The notes under the pieces: model-generated
What the model was told of the DNA's origin: nothing
Seen by the model: only the letters and a program-made list of their open reading frames with translations
Databases searched by the model: none
Assembly (NCBI GenBank): GCA_002423125.1
Contig: DIUW01000048.1
Coordinates: 1-47,914, forward strand
Direction: 5' to 3'
Length of the DNA stretch: 47,914 bases
Origin: Legionellaceae bacterium UBA6148
GTDB taxonomy: Bacteria > Pseudomonadota > Gammaproteobacteria > Legionellales > Legionellaceae
Position numbers and translations under genes: made by a program
In this document: in pieces, positions 9,504 through 18,002 of the stretch
How the letters are laid out: each line of letters starts with the position of its first letter
How positions within the stretch are numbered: position 1 is the first letter of the stretch

Positions 9504-11192
9504 TTATGTCATGAAAGCGATAGTCAAGGTGATCGCTTGAGATCGACCGCCTGGAATATTGGTAATGGTTACAAACAAGTGTTGTCCCTCTGGAACATCA
9601 TCAGGCACCTTGTCCGCAATTAACGTATTTCCTTCCATCCGTAACCATTCCGGCGAATCGCTTCCCCTGACAATAGTCACGACATAGGGAAAGTCTCCCC
9701 ATGTTGGCTCTATCGCAGGATGTTCAGCAAAATCATAACAATACGGCTGTCCTCTGTAAAAGGGCGGGCTGCGTGGATTACTCACATTAAAATGGGGTGT
9801 TTTACTTGTATCAATTGCAATTTGCAAGGGTATTGTGACCGGTTTTGAATTTCCTCCAACAGGCGTATTCGCATAGAGTGTTAATTGATACGTTTGACCG
9901 TCGACACCCGGGGGTACTTTGCCTAAAATTTTTGTTGGATCATCAGGTGAGACAGCTAACCATGGCGCAGCGGGTTCAATGTTATCAATAATAAATCTTA
10001 AGCGGGGATCAGCGGTTAAATCGGTAATTGATTCGCTAAAATTATGTTCAAATTCTTCGCCAACAGCAGCCGTTAGCTTAATATGCGGATCAATCACTGG
10101 TCGCCTTTCCACATCAACAGCAACCGGGATCTTCAGCGTCAACGGCTCTAAAGAATCTCCTCCAGTATTCGATGTTGCAATAATGGTCACTGCTCTAATT
10201 TGTCCAACATCAGAATCAGGAACATAGCCGTGCAAAAAAGTACCACCGTCATTATCAATGCTTATCCAAGGTGGATCATCCTTGTGTGGGTCAATGCGAA
10301 ATCGAATTTGATTGTTCTGCATGAAACTGTTTTTTTGCTCAATCAAACTCATTAAATCTAAACCATATTCATGCTGAGGCGTTGCGCTAATTAAGGTGTG
10401 CGGATAGCGTTTAAACACGGGCGTGTCGGCGGGATTTACAACTGAAAGAATATGTATCGTTTGTGGCGTGGTTATTGATGAACCATTCGTGGCATTGATG
10501 GTGAACGCATAATCCCCCAGTCGAGTAGGTTTACCAACAATCGAAGCACTTGCAAGATCGTAACGTAATCCATCTTGCTCAACTGGCGTCACAAAGAGTG
10601 TTGTGGGCGTCATTATAGGTGCAAGCAGTGTTGCAATACGATCATTCTCGTTAGGAGCATAAAGATTCGTCTGCGCACCATGATGATCATGGCTTCCCCA
10701 TCGCCAATGGGTTTGCATCGAGACCCAAGGTCCAGAGCCATCTTGAGATGCCTCATAATGTTCACTATTCACACGAAAATGTAATAAACAATTTTCATTG
10801 TGTTTACGTGCCAAAACAAATGGCGTAGGGCAATCACCGGGTCGATTGCTCATTTGTATCACACTGCTTGGAATTCCAGATATTCCAGAACTGATACCAA
10901 TAATATGCCGAGTACCACTTTTCTTTCGCGACACATTGGTTATTCGATAACTGAGTTCCGGCTGTGACAGCCCAATGTATTGCTTTAAATTAAGATAGAA
11001 CGCTGAATTCGCTTGTGCTAATTGCTCAGGGATTTCATGCAGTGTCACAGTTAATGATGGTGGTGTTTCTACAAGTTGAATAGCGTAATAACATTCTGGC
11101 GTTGGAGCATGGGCGAAAACATCATTCGAGAATAACATCCACAAACTTAAAATAGACAATTTTTTATACGTTTTATCTCGAACATCCATCAT
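9504..11192 (-). CDS. Secreted protein with tandem Ig/cadherin-like domains, upstream of the RHS gene
   Basis: 562 residues. The N-terminus has a basic start (MMDVRDKTYKK), a hydrophobic core and a likely signal-peptidase site near FAHA, so export is likely. The first ~180 residues are not recognised. From about residue 185 to the end there are roughly four repeats of about 90-100 residues resembling dystroglycan-type cadherin/He_PIG Ig-like domains. Recurrent features are PWLAVSPDDPTKILGKVP and PPWISIDNDGGTFLHGYVP, each followed by a Tyr/Thr-rich strand such as YQLTLYANT. Such domains usually mediate adhesion or binding outside the cell. The gene ends 10 bp before the RHS start, with the RHS ribosome site inside the gap, so the two form an operon. 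A strong promoter lies just upstream. The partnership with the RHS protein is an inference from this arrangement. The exact substrate or partner is unknown. Confidence 0.85.
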   Translation of the reverse strand: MMDVRDKTYKKLSILSLWMLFSNDVFAHAPTPECYYAIQLVETPPSLTVTLHEIPEQLAQANSAFYLNLKQYIGLSQPELSYRITNVSRKKSGTRHIIGISSGISGIPSSVIQMSNRPGDCPTPFVLARKHNENCLLHFRVNSEHYEASQDGSGPWVSMQTHWRWGSHDHHGAQTNLYAPNENDRIATLLAPIMTPTTLFVTPVEQDGLRYDLASASIVGKPTRLGDYAFTINATNGSSITTPQTIHILSVVNPADTPVFKRYPHTLISATPQHEYGLDLMSLIEQKNSFMQNNQIRFRIDPHKDDPPWISIDNDGGTFLHGYVPDSDVGQIRAVTIIATSNTGGDSLEPLTLKIPVAVDVERRPVIDPHIKLTAAVGEEFEHNFSESITDLTADPRLRFIIDNIEPAAPWLAVSPDDPTKILGKVPPGVDGQTYQLTLYANTPVGGNSKPVTIPLQIAIDTSKTPHFNVSNPRSPPFYRGQPYCYDFAEHPAIEPTWGDFPYVVTIVRGSDSPEWLRMEGNTLIADKVPDDVPEGQHLFVTITNIPGGRSQAITLTIAFMT

Positions 11193-11202
11193 GATCTCAA
11201 TC

Positions 11203-11218
11203 CATTCCCTATGGAATG
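11203..11218. promoter_or_regulatory. CATTCC/GGAATG dyad near the operon transcription start (possible operator)
   Basis: CATTCC (11203-11208) and GGAATG (11213-11218) form a 6-bp inverted repeat separated by four bases. It lies just downstream of the -10 box, about where transcription should start. Another GGAATG is at 11236-11241, between the -35 and -10 boxes. This placement suits a repressor site, but no regulator is recognisable nearby. Confidence 0.35.
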
Positions 11219-11219
11219 A

Positions 11220-11248
11220 ATGCTAAACAATCACAGGAATGCTGTCAA
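11220..11248 (-). promoter_or_regulatory. Sigma-70-type promoter of the Ig-like/RHS operon
   Basis: On the minus strand there is a perfect -35 TTGACA (11243-11248), a 17-bp spacer and a -10 TAGCAT (11220-11225). Expected transcription start is about 11213, giving a leader of roughly 20 nt before the ATG at 11192. Confidence 0.7.
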
Positions 11249-11393
11249 TTAAGACGATTTGATCTATTTATGCTTAATTAATGCGATTGATAAAATAATG
11301 CATTGAATTAATTAAAAAGAAATTAATTTGCATAAAATCGTTGCAAAAAATTGGATGAGCGCAGTGCGTCAGCTGGATTTTTGATAGGCCATC

Positions 11394-11426
11394 GTAGTAG
11401 CCTTCAACTGCTTTTTCCAGGTTAAA
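11394..11426 (-). repeat. Half-copy of the palindromic repeat found at 20152-20211
   Basis: These 33 bases (beginning GTAGTAGCCTTCAACTGC) match one arm plus part of the loop of the palindrome upstream of dsbD with a single mismatch. The other arm is missing here, so this is a truncated copy. Confidence 0.75.
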
Positions 11427-11667
11427 ACATATTTTTCATTTTTAGAATGTCTTTCTCTGCTGCTTTGGGCTTTAGGTCTTGGATAGACTCAGCAAGCTGT
11501 ATAAAATGCTTTCTTTTTTCATCCAACCGGCCTGAATTTTCTTTTTTTCCATGAGTTTGTGAAACAAGATTGTTCTTTACTTCCGTATCTTTCAACGTAG
11601 TAATCAGTTCTTTTAGTTTAGTTTCATCGCTTTGAATTGTTTCTGTTAAAAATTGATCTATAATCAC
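11422..11667 (-). pseudogene. Fragment of an unrecognised gene (81 codons), C-terminal end abutting a repeat
   Basis: The 81-residue frame is hydrophilic and helical (Lys/Glu/Asp-rich, for example KLKELITTLKDTEVKNN). It can only begin at a GTG (11665-11667) without a ribosome site. The frame remains open upstream of that GTG back to about 11694 in plausible coding sequence (VAHELGVIID). It ends inside the truncated repeat at 11394-11426. Together this suggests the 3' part of a former longer gene, cut at one end and terminated by the repeat at the other. I do not recognise the family. It could also be spurious. Confidence 0.35.
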
Positions 11668-11734
11668 ACCAAGCTCATGAGCTACCGACTTCCTTCAGTA
11701 TCTTGTCACAATCGCCGACAGAGGAGAATGTGAT

Positions 11735-11803
11735 GTGTTCGTTTTCAATTACATTGGATTTCTAATTGGTTTTTTTGCTGGTTTGATTATTGAAAATGGC
11801 TAA
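11735..11803 (+). CDS. Possible tiny hydrophobic membrane peptide (22 aa)
   Basis: A GTG at 11735 is preceded by GAGGAG (11721-11726) at good spacing. The 22-residue product, MFVFNYIGFLIGFFAGLIIE plus NG, is a single Gly/Phe/Ile-rich membrane helix, similar in style to type I toxin or small-membrane-protein peptides. ATG/GTG codons in the other frame near the same site would give only about 10 residues. Length is too short for confidence. Confidence 0.25.
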   Translation: MFVFNYIGFLIGFFAGLIIENG

Positions 11804-11946
11804 AGTCGAGTCAGATAACACATTATTTATAAAAATATCAAGCGGTAGCAAGAACTTTTTAATGGGCCTGCCGTGGTTTGCAAGCAAGCATGTACACCAT
11901 CCATTCGTTCATGTTACCCTGTCATTATTTTGCACGGAATCCTATC

Positions 11947-14532
11947 ATGCGACAAATCGTCACTAAATTTGGCGGCACAAGTGTTTCAACACGGAAAAAT
12001 TGGGAACATATTGCTGCGATTACTCGAAAGCATATTCAAAGTGGTTTACAACCACTGATTGTCTGTTCAGCTCTGACCAATGCTTCAAACCAACTTGAAA
12101 AAATGATTGATGCGGCGCTTCTCAATGAACAGCAGCATCTCTATAAAACCCTGGAAACTAATTACCTCACTATGGCTAAATCCTTGGAGGTGAATCCTGA
12201 GATCATCAAAGAGGATTTAACACATTTACAAGAATGGCTCATGGGCATTGCTTTACTGAAAGAAGCCCCTGCAAAAACTCACGCACAAATATTGAGTTTA
12301 GGCGAATTGATGATAACGCGATTAGGCCATGCCTTTTTGCAACAACAAGGCATTCAATGTCAATGGTTTGATGCGAGAACAGCCATCATAACACAACCCA
12401 TCCACGGTGATGGTGCTGAAAATTATATCGCAGCTCGAGCCCCTTATCATTCAAACCCAGAACTCGCTCAACGATTGGCGAATACTGGGGCTAAAGCGGT
12501 TATTACGCAAGGATTTATTGGATCCAATCCACACGGAGAAACAGTGCTTTTAGGACGAGGGGGTTCGGATACATCCGCGGCTATATTTGCAGCAATGATC
12601 TCCGCCGAAGCTTGTGAAATTTGGACGGATGTTGCTGGAATCTATACAGCCAATCCACATCAATTACCGCATGCTCGTTTATTAAAACAGTTGGGTTATG
12701 ATGAAGCGCAAGAAATTGCATCCATGGGCGCAAAAGTGTTGCATCCGAACTGCTTACCACCCGTTCGACACGCGAACATTCCGATGTATGTAAAATACAC
12801 TGGCATGCCAGAACATAGTGGCACACGTATTTCTAAAGAATGTGATGATGATGCTCCACCCATTAAGTCCATTTTGGTGAAACATAGCATCACACTGATT
12901 TCAATTGATACACTGACGATGTGGCAACAAGTTGGCTTTCTTGCTGATGTATTTGCCGAATTCAAACGCCATGGATTTTCAGTCGATTTGCTCTCGTCGT
13001 CAGAATTTAACATTACGTTATCATTAGATAGTAATGCCAAACACAAAGACCGTGAAGCACTTGAAGCACTCATCGCTGATTTAAACCGGTTTTGCCGTGC
13101 AAAAATTATCGAGCCTTGTAGCGCATTAAGTTTAGTAGGCCATCATATCCGCACGGTTTTGCCTCAGCTAGCACCCGCAATGGAAGTGTTCGATGGCAAG
13201 CAAATTCATTTAATGTCACTTGCCTCAAACGATCTCAACTTAACGTTTGTTGTTGACGAATCTCAAGCAGATAAGTTATGCCACAACTTACATAACTTAC
13301 TTATCGAAAATAATCCACAAAGTTTTTATTACTCCAAAAGTTGGCATGAAGAATTTGGTCCCGCTATCACCAAACCAAAACCCTGGTGGGAAACTGAACG
13401 TGAATCATTACTTGAATTGGCTCAAACTCAAACGCCTTGTTATGTCTATAACACGGCCATGCAAGCCGCAAAAGCCGATGAGCTACTGACGCTGAAGTCG
13501 ATTGATCAACTGTTTTATGCAATAAAAGCAAATTCGCATCCCGATATTTTGAAAACATTATTTGCGAAGCAGATTAATTTTGAATGCGTATCCATTCAAG
13601 AATTACAACATGTACTGCATGTGTTTCCAACTATTGATAAAAAGCGCATCTTGTTCACACCTAATTTTGCTGCCAAAGAAGAATATGCTTACGCACTCAA
13701 TACAGGATGTTATGTCACCATTGATAGTCTTTACCCATTAGAAAACTGGCCTGAATTATTTGATAACCAATCCATTATTTTACGCATTGACTCAGGTTGT
13801 GGTGCTGGGCATCACAAATACGTCTGTACCGGTGGTAATGAGTCTAAGTTTGGTATCCCAAAAGAAAATTTAGATGACGCATCCGCCCTGATTAAACGTC
13901 TTAATGTATCCGTCATTGGCCTACATACGCATTCTGGCAGCGGTATTTTATCACCTGATTTATGGCAAGAAACCGCAATGATGCTTGCTGCAGAAACGCA
14001 ACGCTTTCCCTCAGTACAATTCATTAATTTGGGTGGCGGCTTAGGGATTGTCGACAAACCAGGCCAACAAGCATTGGACATGGCCGCACTTGACGCCTCA
14101 CTCACAGCGGTTAAATCTCGCTATCCGAAACTTCAATTTTGGCTAGAACCCGGGCGTTTTTTTGTTGCGGAAAGTGGTGTTATTCTAGCAAAAGTCACGC
14201 AATGTAAAGAAAAAGGGAAAGTGCGATTTGTTGGCATTGATACCGGGATGAACTCATTAATTCGTCCTATGCTATATGGTGCCTATCATGAAATCGTCAA
14301 TTTGAGCCGTTTGTTTGAGGATAAAAAAGGATTTGCGCATATTGTTGGTCCGATCTGCGAATCGGCAGATACGTTAGGCTATGACCGATTGTTACCTAAC
14401 ACGGTTGAAAACGACATCGTATTGATCGCCAATACCGGTGCTTATGGGCATTGCATGAGTTCATCTTATAATTTGCGCCCCGCTGCTCAGGAACTTATTT
14501 TGGAACAGTTCAATGACGCTCAAAGACGCTGA
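11947..14532 (+). CDS. lysAC: Bifunctional aspartokinase / diaminopimelate decarboxylase (LysAC fusion)
   Basis: 861 residues catalysing the first step (aspartate phosphorylation) and last step (decarboxylation of meso-diaminopimelate to lysine) of lysine synthesis. The aspartokinase part shows KFGGTSV (7-13), LLGRGGSDTSAA (201-212) and DVAGIYTANP (228-237). Two ACT-type regulatory segments follow at about 305-460, probably for lysine feedback. The decarboxylase part (about 480-861) has the PLP lysine K527 in FYAIKAN, HTHSGSG (660-666), GGGLG (696-700), EPGRF (734-738) and the active-site cysteine C804 in GPICES. The frame is open to 11878, but MRQIVTKFGG at 11947 matches the family start. 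Fused forms are known in some gammaproteobacteria such as Xanthomonadaceae. It overlaps the downstream helicase gene by 20 bp. Confidence 0.95.
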   Translation: MRQIVTKFGGTSVSTRKNWEHIAAITRKHIQSGLQPLIVCSALTNASNQLEKMIDAALLNEQQHLYKTLETNYLTMAKSLEVNPEIIKEDLTHLQEWLMGIALLKEAPAKTHAQILSLGELMITRLGHAFLQQQGIQCQWFDARTAIITQPIHGDGAENYIAARAPYHSNPELAQRLANTGAKAVITQGFIGSNPHGETVLLGRGGSDTSAAIFAAMISAEACEIWTDVAGIYTANPHQLPHARLLKQLGYDEAQEIASMGAKVLHPNCLPPVRHANIPMYVKYTGMPEHSGTRISKECDDDAPPIKSILVKHSITLISIDTLTMWQQVGFLADVFAEFKRHGFSVDLLSSSEFNITLSLDSNAKHKDREALEALIADLNRFCRAKIIEPCSALSLVGHHIRTVLPQLAPAMEVFDGKQIHLMSLASNDLNLTFVVDESQADKLCHNLHNLLIENNPQSFYYSKSWHEEFGPAITKPKPWWETERESLLELAQTQTPCYVYNTAMQAAKADELLTLKSIDQLFYAIKANSHPDILKTLFAKQINFECVSIQELQHVLHVFPTIDKKRILFTPNFAAKEEYAYALNTGCYVTIDSLYPLENWPELFDNQSIILRIDSGCGAGHHKYVCTGGNESKFGIPKENLDDASALIKRLNVSVIGLHTHSGSGILSPDLWQETAMMLAAETQRFPSVQFINLGGGLGIVDKPGQQALDMAALDASLTAVKSRYPKLQFWLEPGRFFVAESGVILAKVTQCKEKGKVRFVGIDTGMNSLIRPMLYGAYHEIVNLSRLFEDKKGFAHIVGPICESADTLGYDRLLPNTVENDIVLIANTGAYGHCMSSSYNLRPAAQELILEQFNDAQRR

Positions 14533-17500
14533 ACAACGTCAACAGGCCATTGATCCCACGCAATCGTATATTGTCCAGGCTCCCGCGGGATCAGGCAAAA
14601 CAGAACTATTAACACAGCGTTTTTTAAGATTGCTCGGGTTAGTCAATGCACCTGAGCAAATTATTGCTCTAACATTTACCAAAAAAGCCGCGAACGAAAT
14701 GCGCGAACGTATTTTGAGCGCGCTTCAGTTAGCAGCAGCCAATACACCGGCAACGAGTCCGCATCAGCAACAAACACTGAATTATGCAACACAGGCCTTA
14801 GCACGAGACAACGATCTTGATTGGCAATTACTCTCGCAACCCAGCCGCCTTCGCATCATTACTATTGACGCGTTGTGTCAAAGACTATCCCATGCCATTC
14901 CATTGCAAGATCAGCAAATTTCATTTCCCAACATTAGTGCAACACCTGATAGACATTATTGGACTGCTGCAAAAGCTTGCCTGAACTTTGCAATCGAACA
15001 GAAGGATTTTCAGCCTGCCATTCGAACATTGCTGTTACACGTGGATAATCAGCAAGATACCTTTCTTGCGCTATGCGTCAATTTGCTCATCAAAAGGGAT
15101 CAATGGCTAAAGCCGTTGTACTATGCAAAAATGCAGGATAAGTCCGTCATTGAAGACGCCATTGCATTTATTGAACAACACGAGTTAACCCGTTTTCAAA
15201 ATAGCATTCCTCAAATACTATGGCATGAACTCATTGACCTCGCAGCACGTGTAGCACGAATTGAAAACAATAGTGCATCAAAGCGGTATTTACTCGGTGA
15301 TTGGAGTAACGTTAATGAAATTAATGCGCAGCTTACAGCAAGTCTCGCGGCTTTATTACTCACAACTCAACAAACCCTGAGAAAATCCTTTGACCACCAC
15401 GTTGGTCTGAAAAAAGGGAGCTGCGATGATGCTATTTATTATGACCTCAAAACACGAAGCCAACGTCTACTCGAAACACTGTCTGAAACACCCGATTTTC
15501 TTGAGGCTTTATTACGAGTCAACGATCTACCTGAACCTCATTATGATCTCGAGCAATGGAATGTATTGCAGGCATTGTTTACACTACTACCTGTATTAGT
15601 GGCACATTTAAATCTCGTCTTCAATGAAAACAATGAAGTGGATTTTACGGCTATTTCTCAACAAGCGCTCGATGCATTAGGCGATGAGGATAATCCAACC
15701 GATTTAGCATTATACCTCGATAATACCATTCAACATTTACTAGTGGATGAATTTCAAGATACGTCGATTCAACAATATCAATTATTAAGCAAGCTTGTAC
15801 ATGGCTGGCAATTAACCGATGGCCGTACTTTATTTGTAGTCGGTGATCCTATGCAGTCTATTTATCGTTTTCGAGCAGCTGAAGTGGGGCTTTTTTTACG
15901 CGCAAAATCGGAGGGGATAGGTGGAGTAAAGCTCACGCCACTTCAATTATGTTGTAATTTTAGGTCAACCGAGACGATTGTTGAGTGGGTCAATCAACAA
16001 TTCCAAGGCATTTTTCCACAAACAGATGACATTGAATCGGGTGCTGTATCTTTTTCTCCATCGGTGCATATGAAGACCAATCATTCAGATACTCATATAC
16101 AAGCACAAGCATTAAACTCTCGTGATGAAGAGGCCGACGCGATCATCAGCATCATTCAGCATGAACTCGATACTTATTCGACAGACACTATTGCAATTTT
16201 AGTCCGTTCGCGAAGTCAATTATCCGATATTTTAATCCGACTTCGCGAACAAAACATTCCCTTCCAAGGTGTTGAAATTGATTTACTCACCTCTCTTCCT
16301 CATTTGCGCGATGTGTGGTCACTCACGCAAGCCCTTCTTATGCCAGCGAATCGTTTGGCATGGCTTGCATTCTTACGAAGCCCTTGGTGTGGTGTTTCGC
16401 TAGCTGATTTACATCTGCTTGCAAATGCCAATAAGCATCAATCGATTTATCAAGCGTTATTAAATAGCAGTGTCATCGCAACACTCAGTGTGGAAGGTCA
16501 AATACGCTGCCAGTTTATTGCGCAGGTTCTAAATCAAGCCCTTGCAAAACGCCATCAACAATCGCTTGTCGACTGGATCATTGACACACTCAATGCGCTG
16601 CATTTGGAACATGTTCTCACCGCAAGTGCACAAGAAGATTTAGAACAATATTGGTTATTACTGGAGCAATTTGAAGAAGATGGTCAATTGAGTGATTTAA
16701 ATGAATTTTACGATCAGCTCAAAAAGCTTTATTCGAAACAAGTAACTCCTTCACGGCTACAGATTATGACGATTCATAAATCTAAAGGACTTGAATTTGA
16801 CTGTGTTATTTTGCCAGGCCTGAGTAAAAGACCATCGCCAATGGATAAACCGCTGCTTCGTTGGCTAAAACTACCCAGTCCACAACACGAGGATTTACTG
16901 TTGATTTCCCCGGTGAAGGCCGCACATCATGAACGCTGCCGTTTATATGACTATTTAGGGAAATTAGATGCGCAAAAAAATGAGTATGAATTACAGCGTC
17001 TACTTTATGTCGCAACAACACGTGCAAAGAAACGACTTTACTTAACGGATAATCAACAGACTTCAGGTCAAGCATCATTTAGAAGTCTACTACGCCAAGA
17101 GTTTATGATGCCCGCCAACCACACGAATGAATCTGAAATTGTAGAACACTCTCTACCCAAGTTGTACCATCTTCCACTTGAATTTTATCAACTCGAGGCA
17201 CCTGTTTCGAGAACCAATTTTACAGCAGCATCATTCAATGTGAATGACAATACACCACGGCTCATTGGTATTATTATGCATGAAGTCTTGCAATGGATTT
17301 GTTGTCAGCACGTAACACGACCTGAAGAACTGCCCTTGGAATTGATCGAAAACAGATTGCGTCAACTCGGCTTACCGGACGAAATACGCCTGGAGGCGCA
17401 ACTCATCATCACTGAGCAATTAACCCAATTTTTTCAATGCCCCATTGGCCAATGGATCATCAGTGCGCACGACGACGCACGCAATGAATACGAATTACTC

Positions 17501-17746
17501 ATTGAAGAAAACGGCGACATTGCAACTCGCATCATCGATCGGACGTTTTGTGACAAGGGCATTCGATGGATCATTGATTTTAAAACTGGACGTGAAACGG
17601 CTGACGCACAAAAAAAATATCGGGATCAACTCAACGACTATGCGCGTATTTTGTCACATAAATATTCTGATCCAATTCGTTGTGGGCTTTATTATTTGGC
17701 TAATAATCATTGGAGTGATTGGGGGTTTATGCAGTTAGAAACGTGA
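14513..17746 (+). CDS. UvrD/RecB-family helicase with C-terminal PD-(D/E)XK nuclease (AddA/RecB-like)
   Basis: 1,077 residues. Superfamily 1 helicase motifs are in order: Walker A APAGSGKT (23-30), Ia ALTFTKKAANEMRER, motif II LLVDEFQDTS (about 411-420), III VVGDPMQSIYRFR, IV NFRSTETI, V MTIHKSKGLEFD and VI LLYVATTRAKKRLYL (about 830). Near the C-terminus WIIDFKTG (about 1,020) followed by QLNDYA fits the PD-(D/E)XK nuclease core of RecB/AddA exonucleases. The likely role is double-strand-break end processing. Its start lies inside the 3' end of lysAC, suggesting translational coupling, although the two functions are unrelated. No AddB or RecC partner lies in the window. A U-tract terminator was not seen after its stop; the next hairpin downstream belongs to groEL on the other strand but could act in both directions. 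Confidence 0.92.
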   Translation: MTLKDAEQRQQAIDPTQSYIVQAPAGSGKTELLTQRFLRLLGLVNAPEQIIALTFTKKAANEMRERILSALQLAAANTPATSPHQQQTLNYATQALARDNDLDWQLLSQPSRLRIITIDALCQRLSHAIPLQDQQISFPNISATPDRHYWTAAKACLNFAIEQKDFQPAIRTLLLHVDNQQDTFLALCVNLLIKRDQWLKPLYYAKMQDKSVIEDAIAFIEQHELTRFQNSIPQILWHELIDLAARVARIENNSASKRYLLGDWSNVNEINAQLTASLAALLLTTQQTLRKSFDHHVGLKKGSCDDAIYYDLKTRSQRLLETLSETPDFLEALLRVNDLPEPHYDLEQWNVLQALFTLLPVLVAHLNLVFNENNEVDFTAISQQALDALGDEDNPTDLALYLDNTIQHLLVDEFQDTSIQQYQLLSKLVHGWQLTDGRTLFVVGDPMQSIYRFRAAEVGLFLRAKSEGIGGVKLTPLQLCCNFRSTETIVEWVNQQFQGIFPQTDDIESGAVSFSPSVHMKTNHSDTHIQAQALNSRDEEADAIISIIQHELDTYSTDTIAILVRSRSQLSDILIRLREQNIPFQGVEIDLLTSLPHLRDVWSLTQALLMPANRLAWLAFLRSPWCGVSLADLHLLANANKHQSIYQALLNSSVIATLSVEGQIRCQFIAQVLNQALAKRHQQSLVDWIIDTLNALHLEHVLTASAQEDLEQYWLLLEQFEEDGQLSDLNEFYDQLKKLYSKQVTPSRLQIMTIHKSKGLEFDCVILPGLSKRPSPMDKPLLRWLKLPSPQHEDLLLISPVKAAHHERCRLYDYLGKLDAQKNEYELQRLLYVATTRAKKRLYLTDNQQTSGQASFRSLLRQEFMMPANHTNESEIVEHSLPKLYHLPLEFYQLEAPVSRTNFTAASFNVNDNTPRLIGIIMHEVLQWICCQHVTRPEELPLELIENRLRQLGLPDEIRLEAQLIITEQLTQFFQCPIGQWIISAHDDARNEYELLIEENGDIATRIIDRTFCDKGIRWIIDFKTGRETADAQKKYRDQLNDYARILSHKYSDPIRCGLYYLANNHWSDWGFMQLET

Positions 17747-17944
17747 TCATTCGGTAATCGGATAGGCTGTTGCTCTTGAATTAATTGCTTTATCAATTGT
17801 TGGTTCATATATAGCTTAAAATTTATATTTTATTAATTATAGAATAGACATCTTATCTATTTTCAATTGACAATATTTCCTTTGTTGGTTGTATACCCAT
17901 TGGAAGTGAAGATACTGCTTTTTGCAGGATAATGATTAATAAAC

Positions 17945-17974
17945 GAAAAAAAACCCGCCAATTGGCGGGTTTTT
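17945..17974 (-). terminator. Rho-independent terminator of groESL
   Basis: Stem AAACCCGCC / GGCGGGTTT with loop AATT (17951-17972). On the minus strand it is followed by a run of eight T, directly after groEL. On the plus strand it has a shorter T run, so it may also stop transcription coming from the helicase gene. Confidence 0.9.
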
Positions 17975-18002
17975 AAGGGAAGAACTAAGAAGAGAGGGGG
18001 AA

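Noticed and set aside
11805..11946. Lysine riboswitch before lysAC
   Set aside because: The leader is too short and I could not find the conserved helices of that riboswitch.
17705..17808. 33-codon minus-strand frame starting MNQQLIKQLIQEQQ
   Set aside because: Short, no ribosome site, and its 3' half is antisense to the end of the helicase gene.
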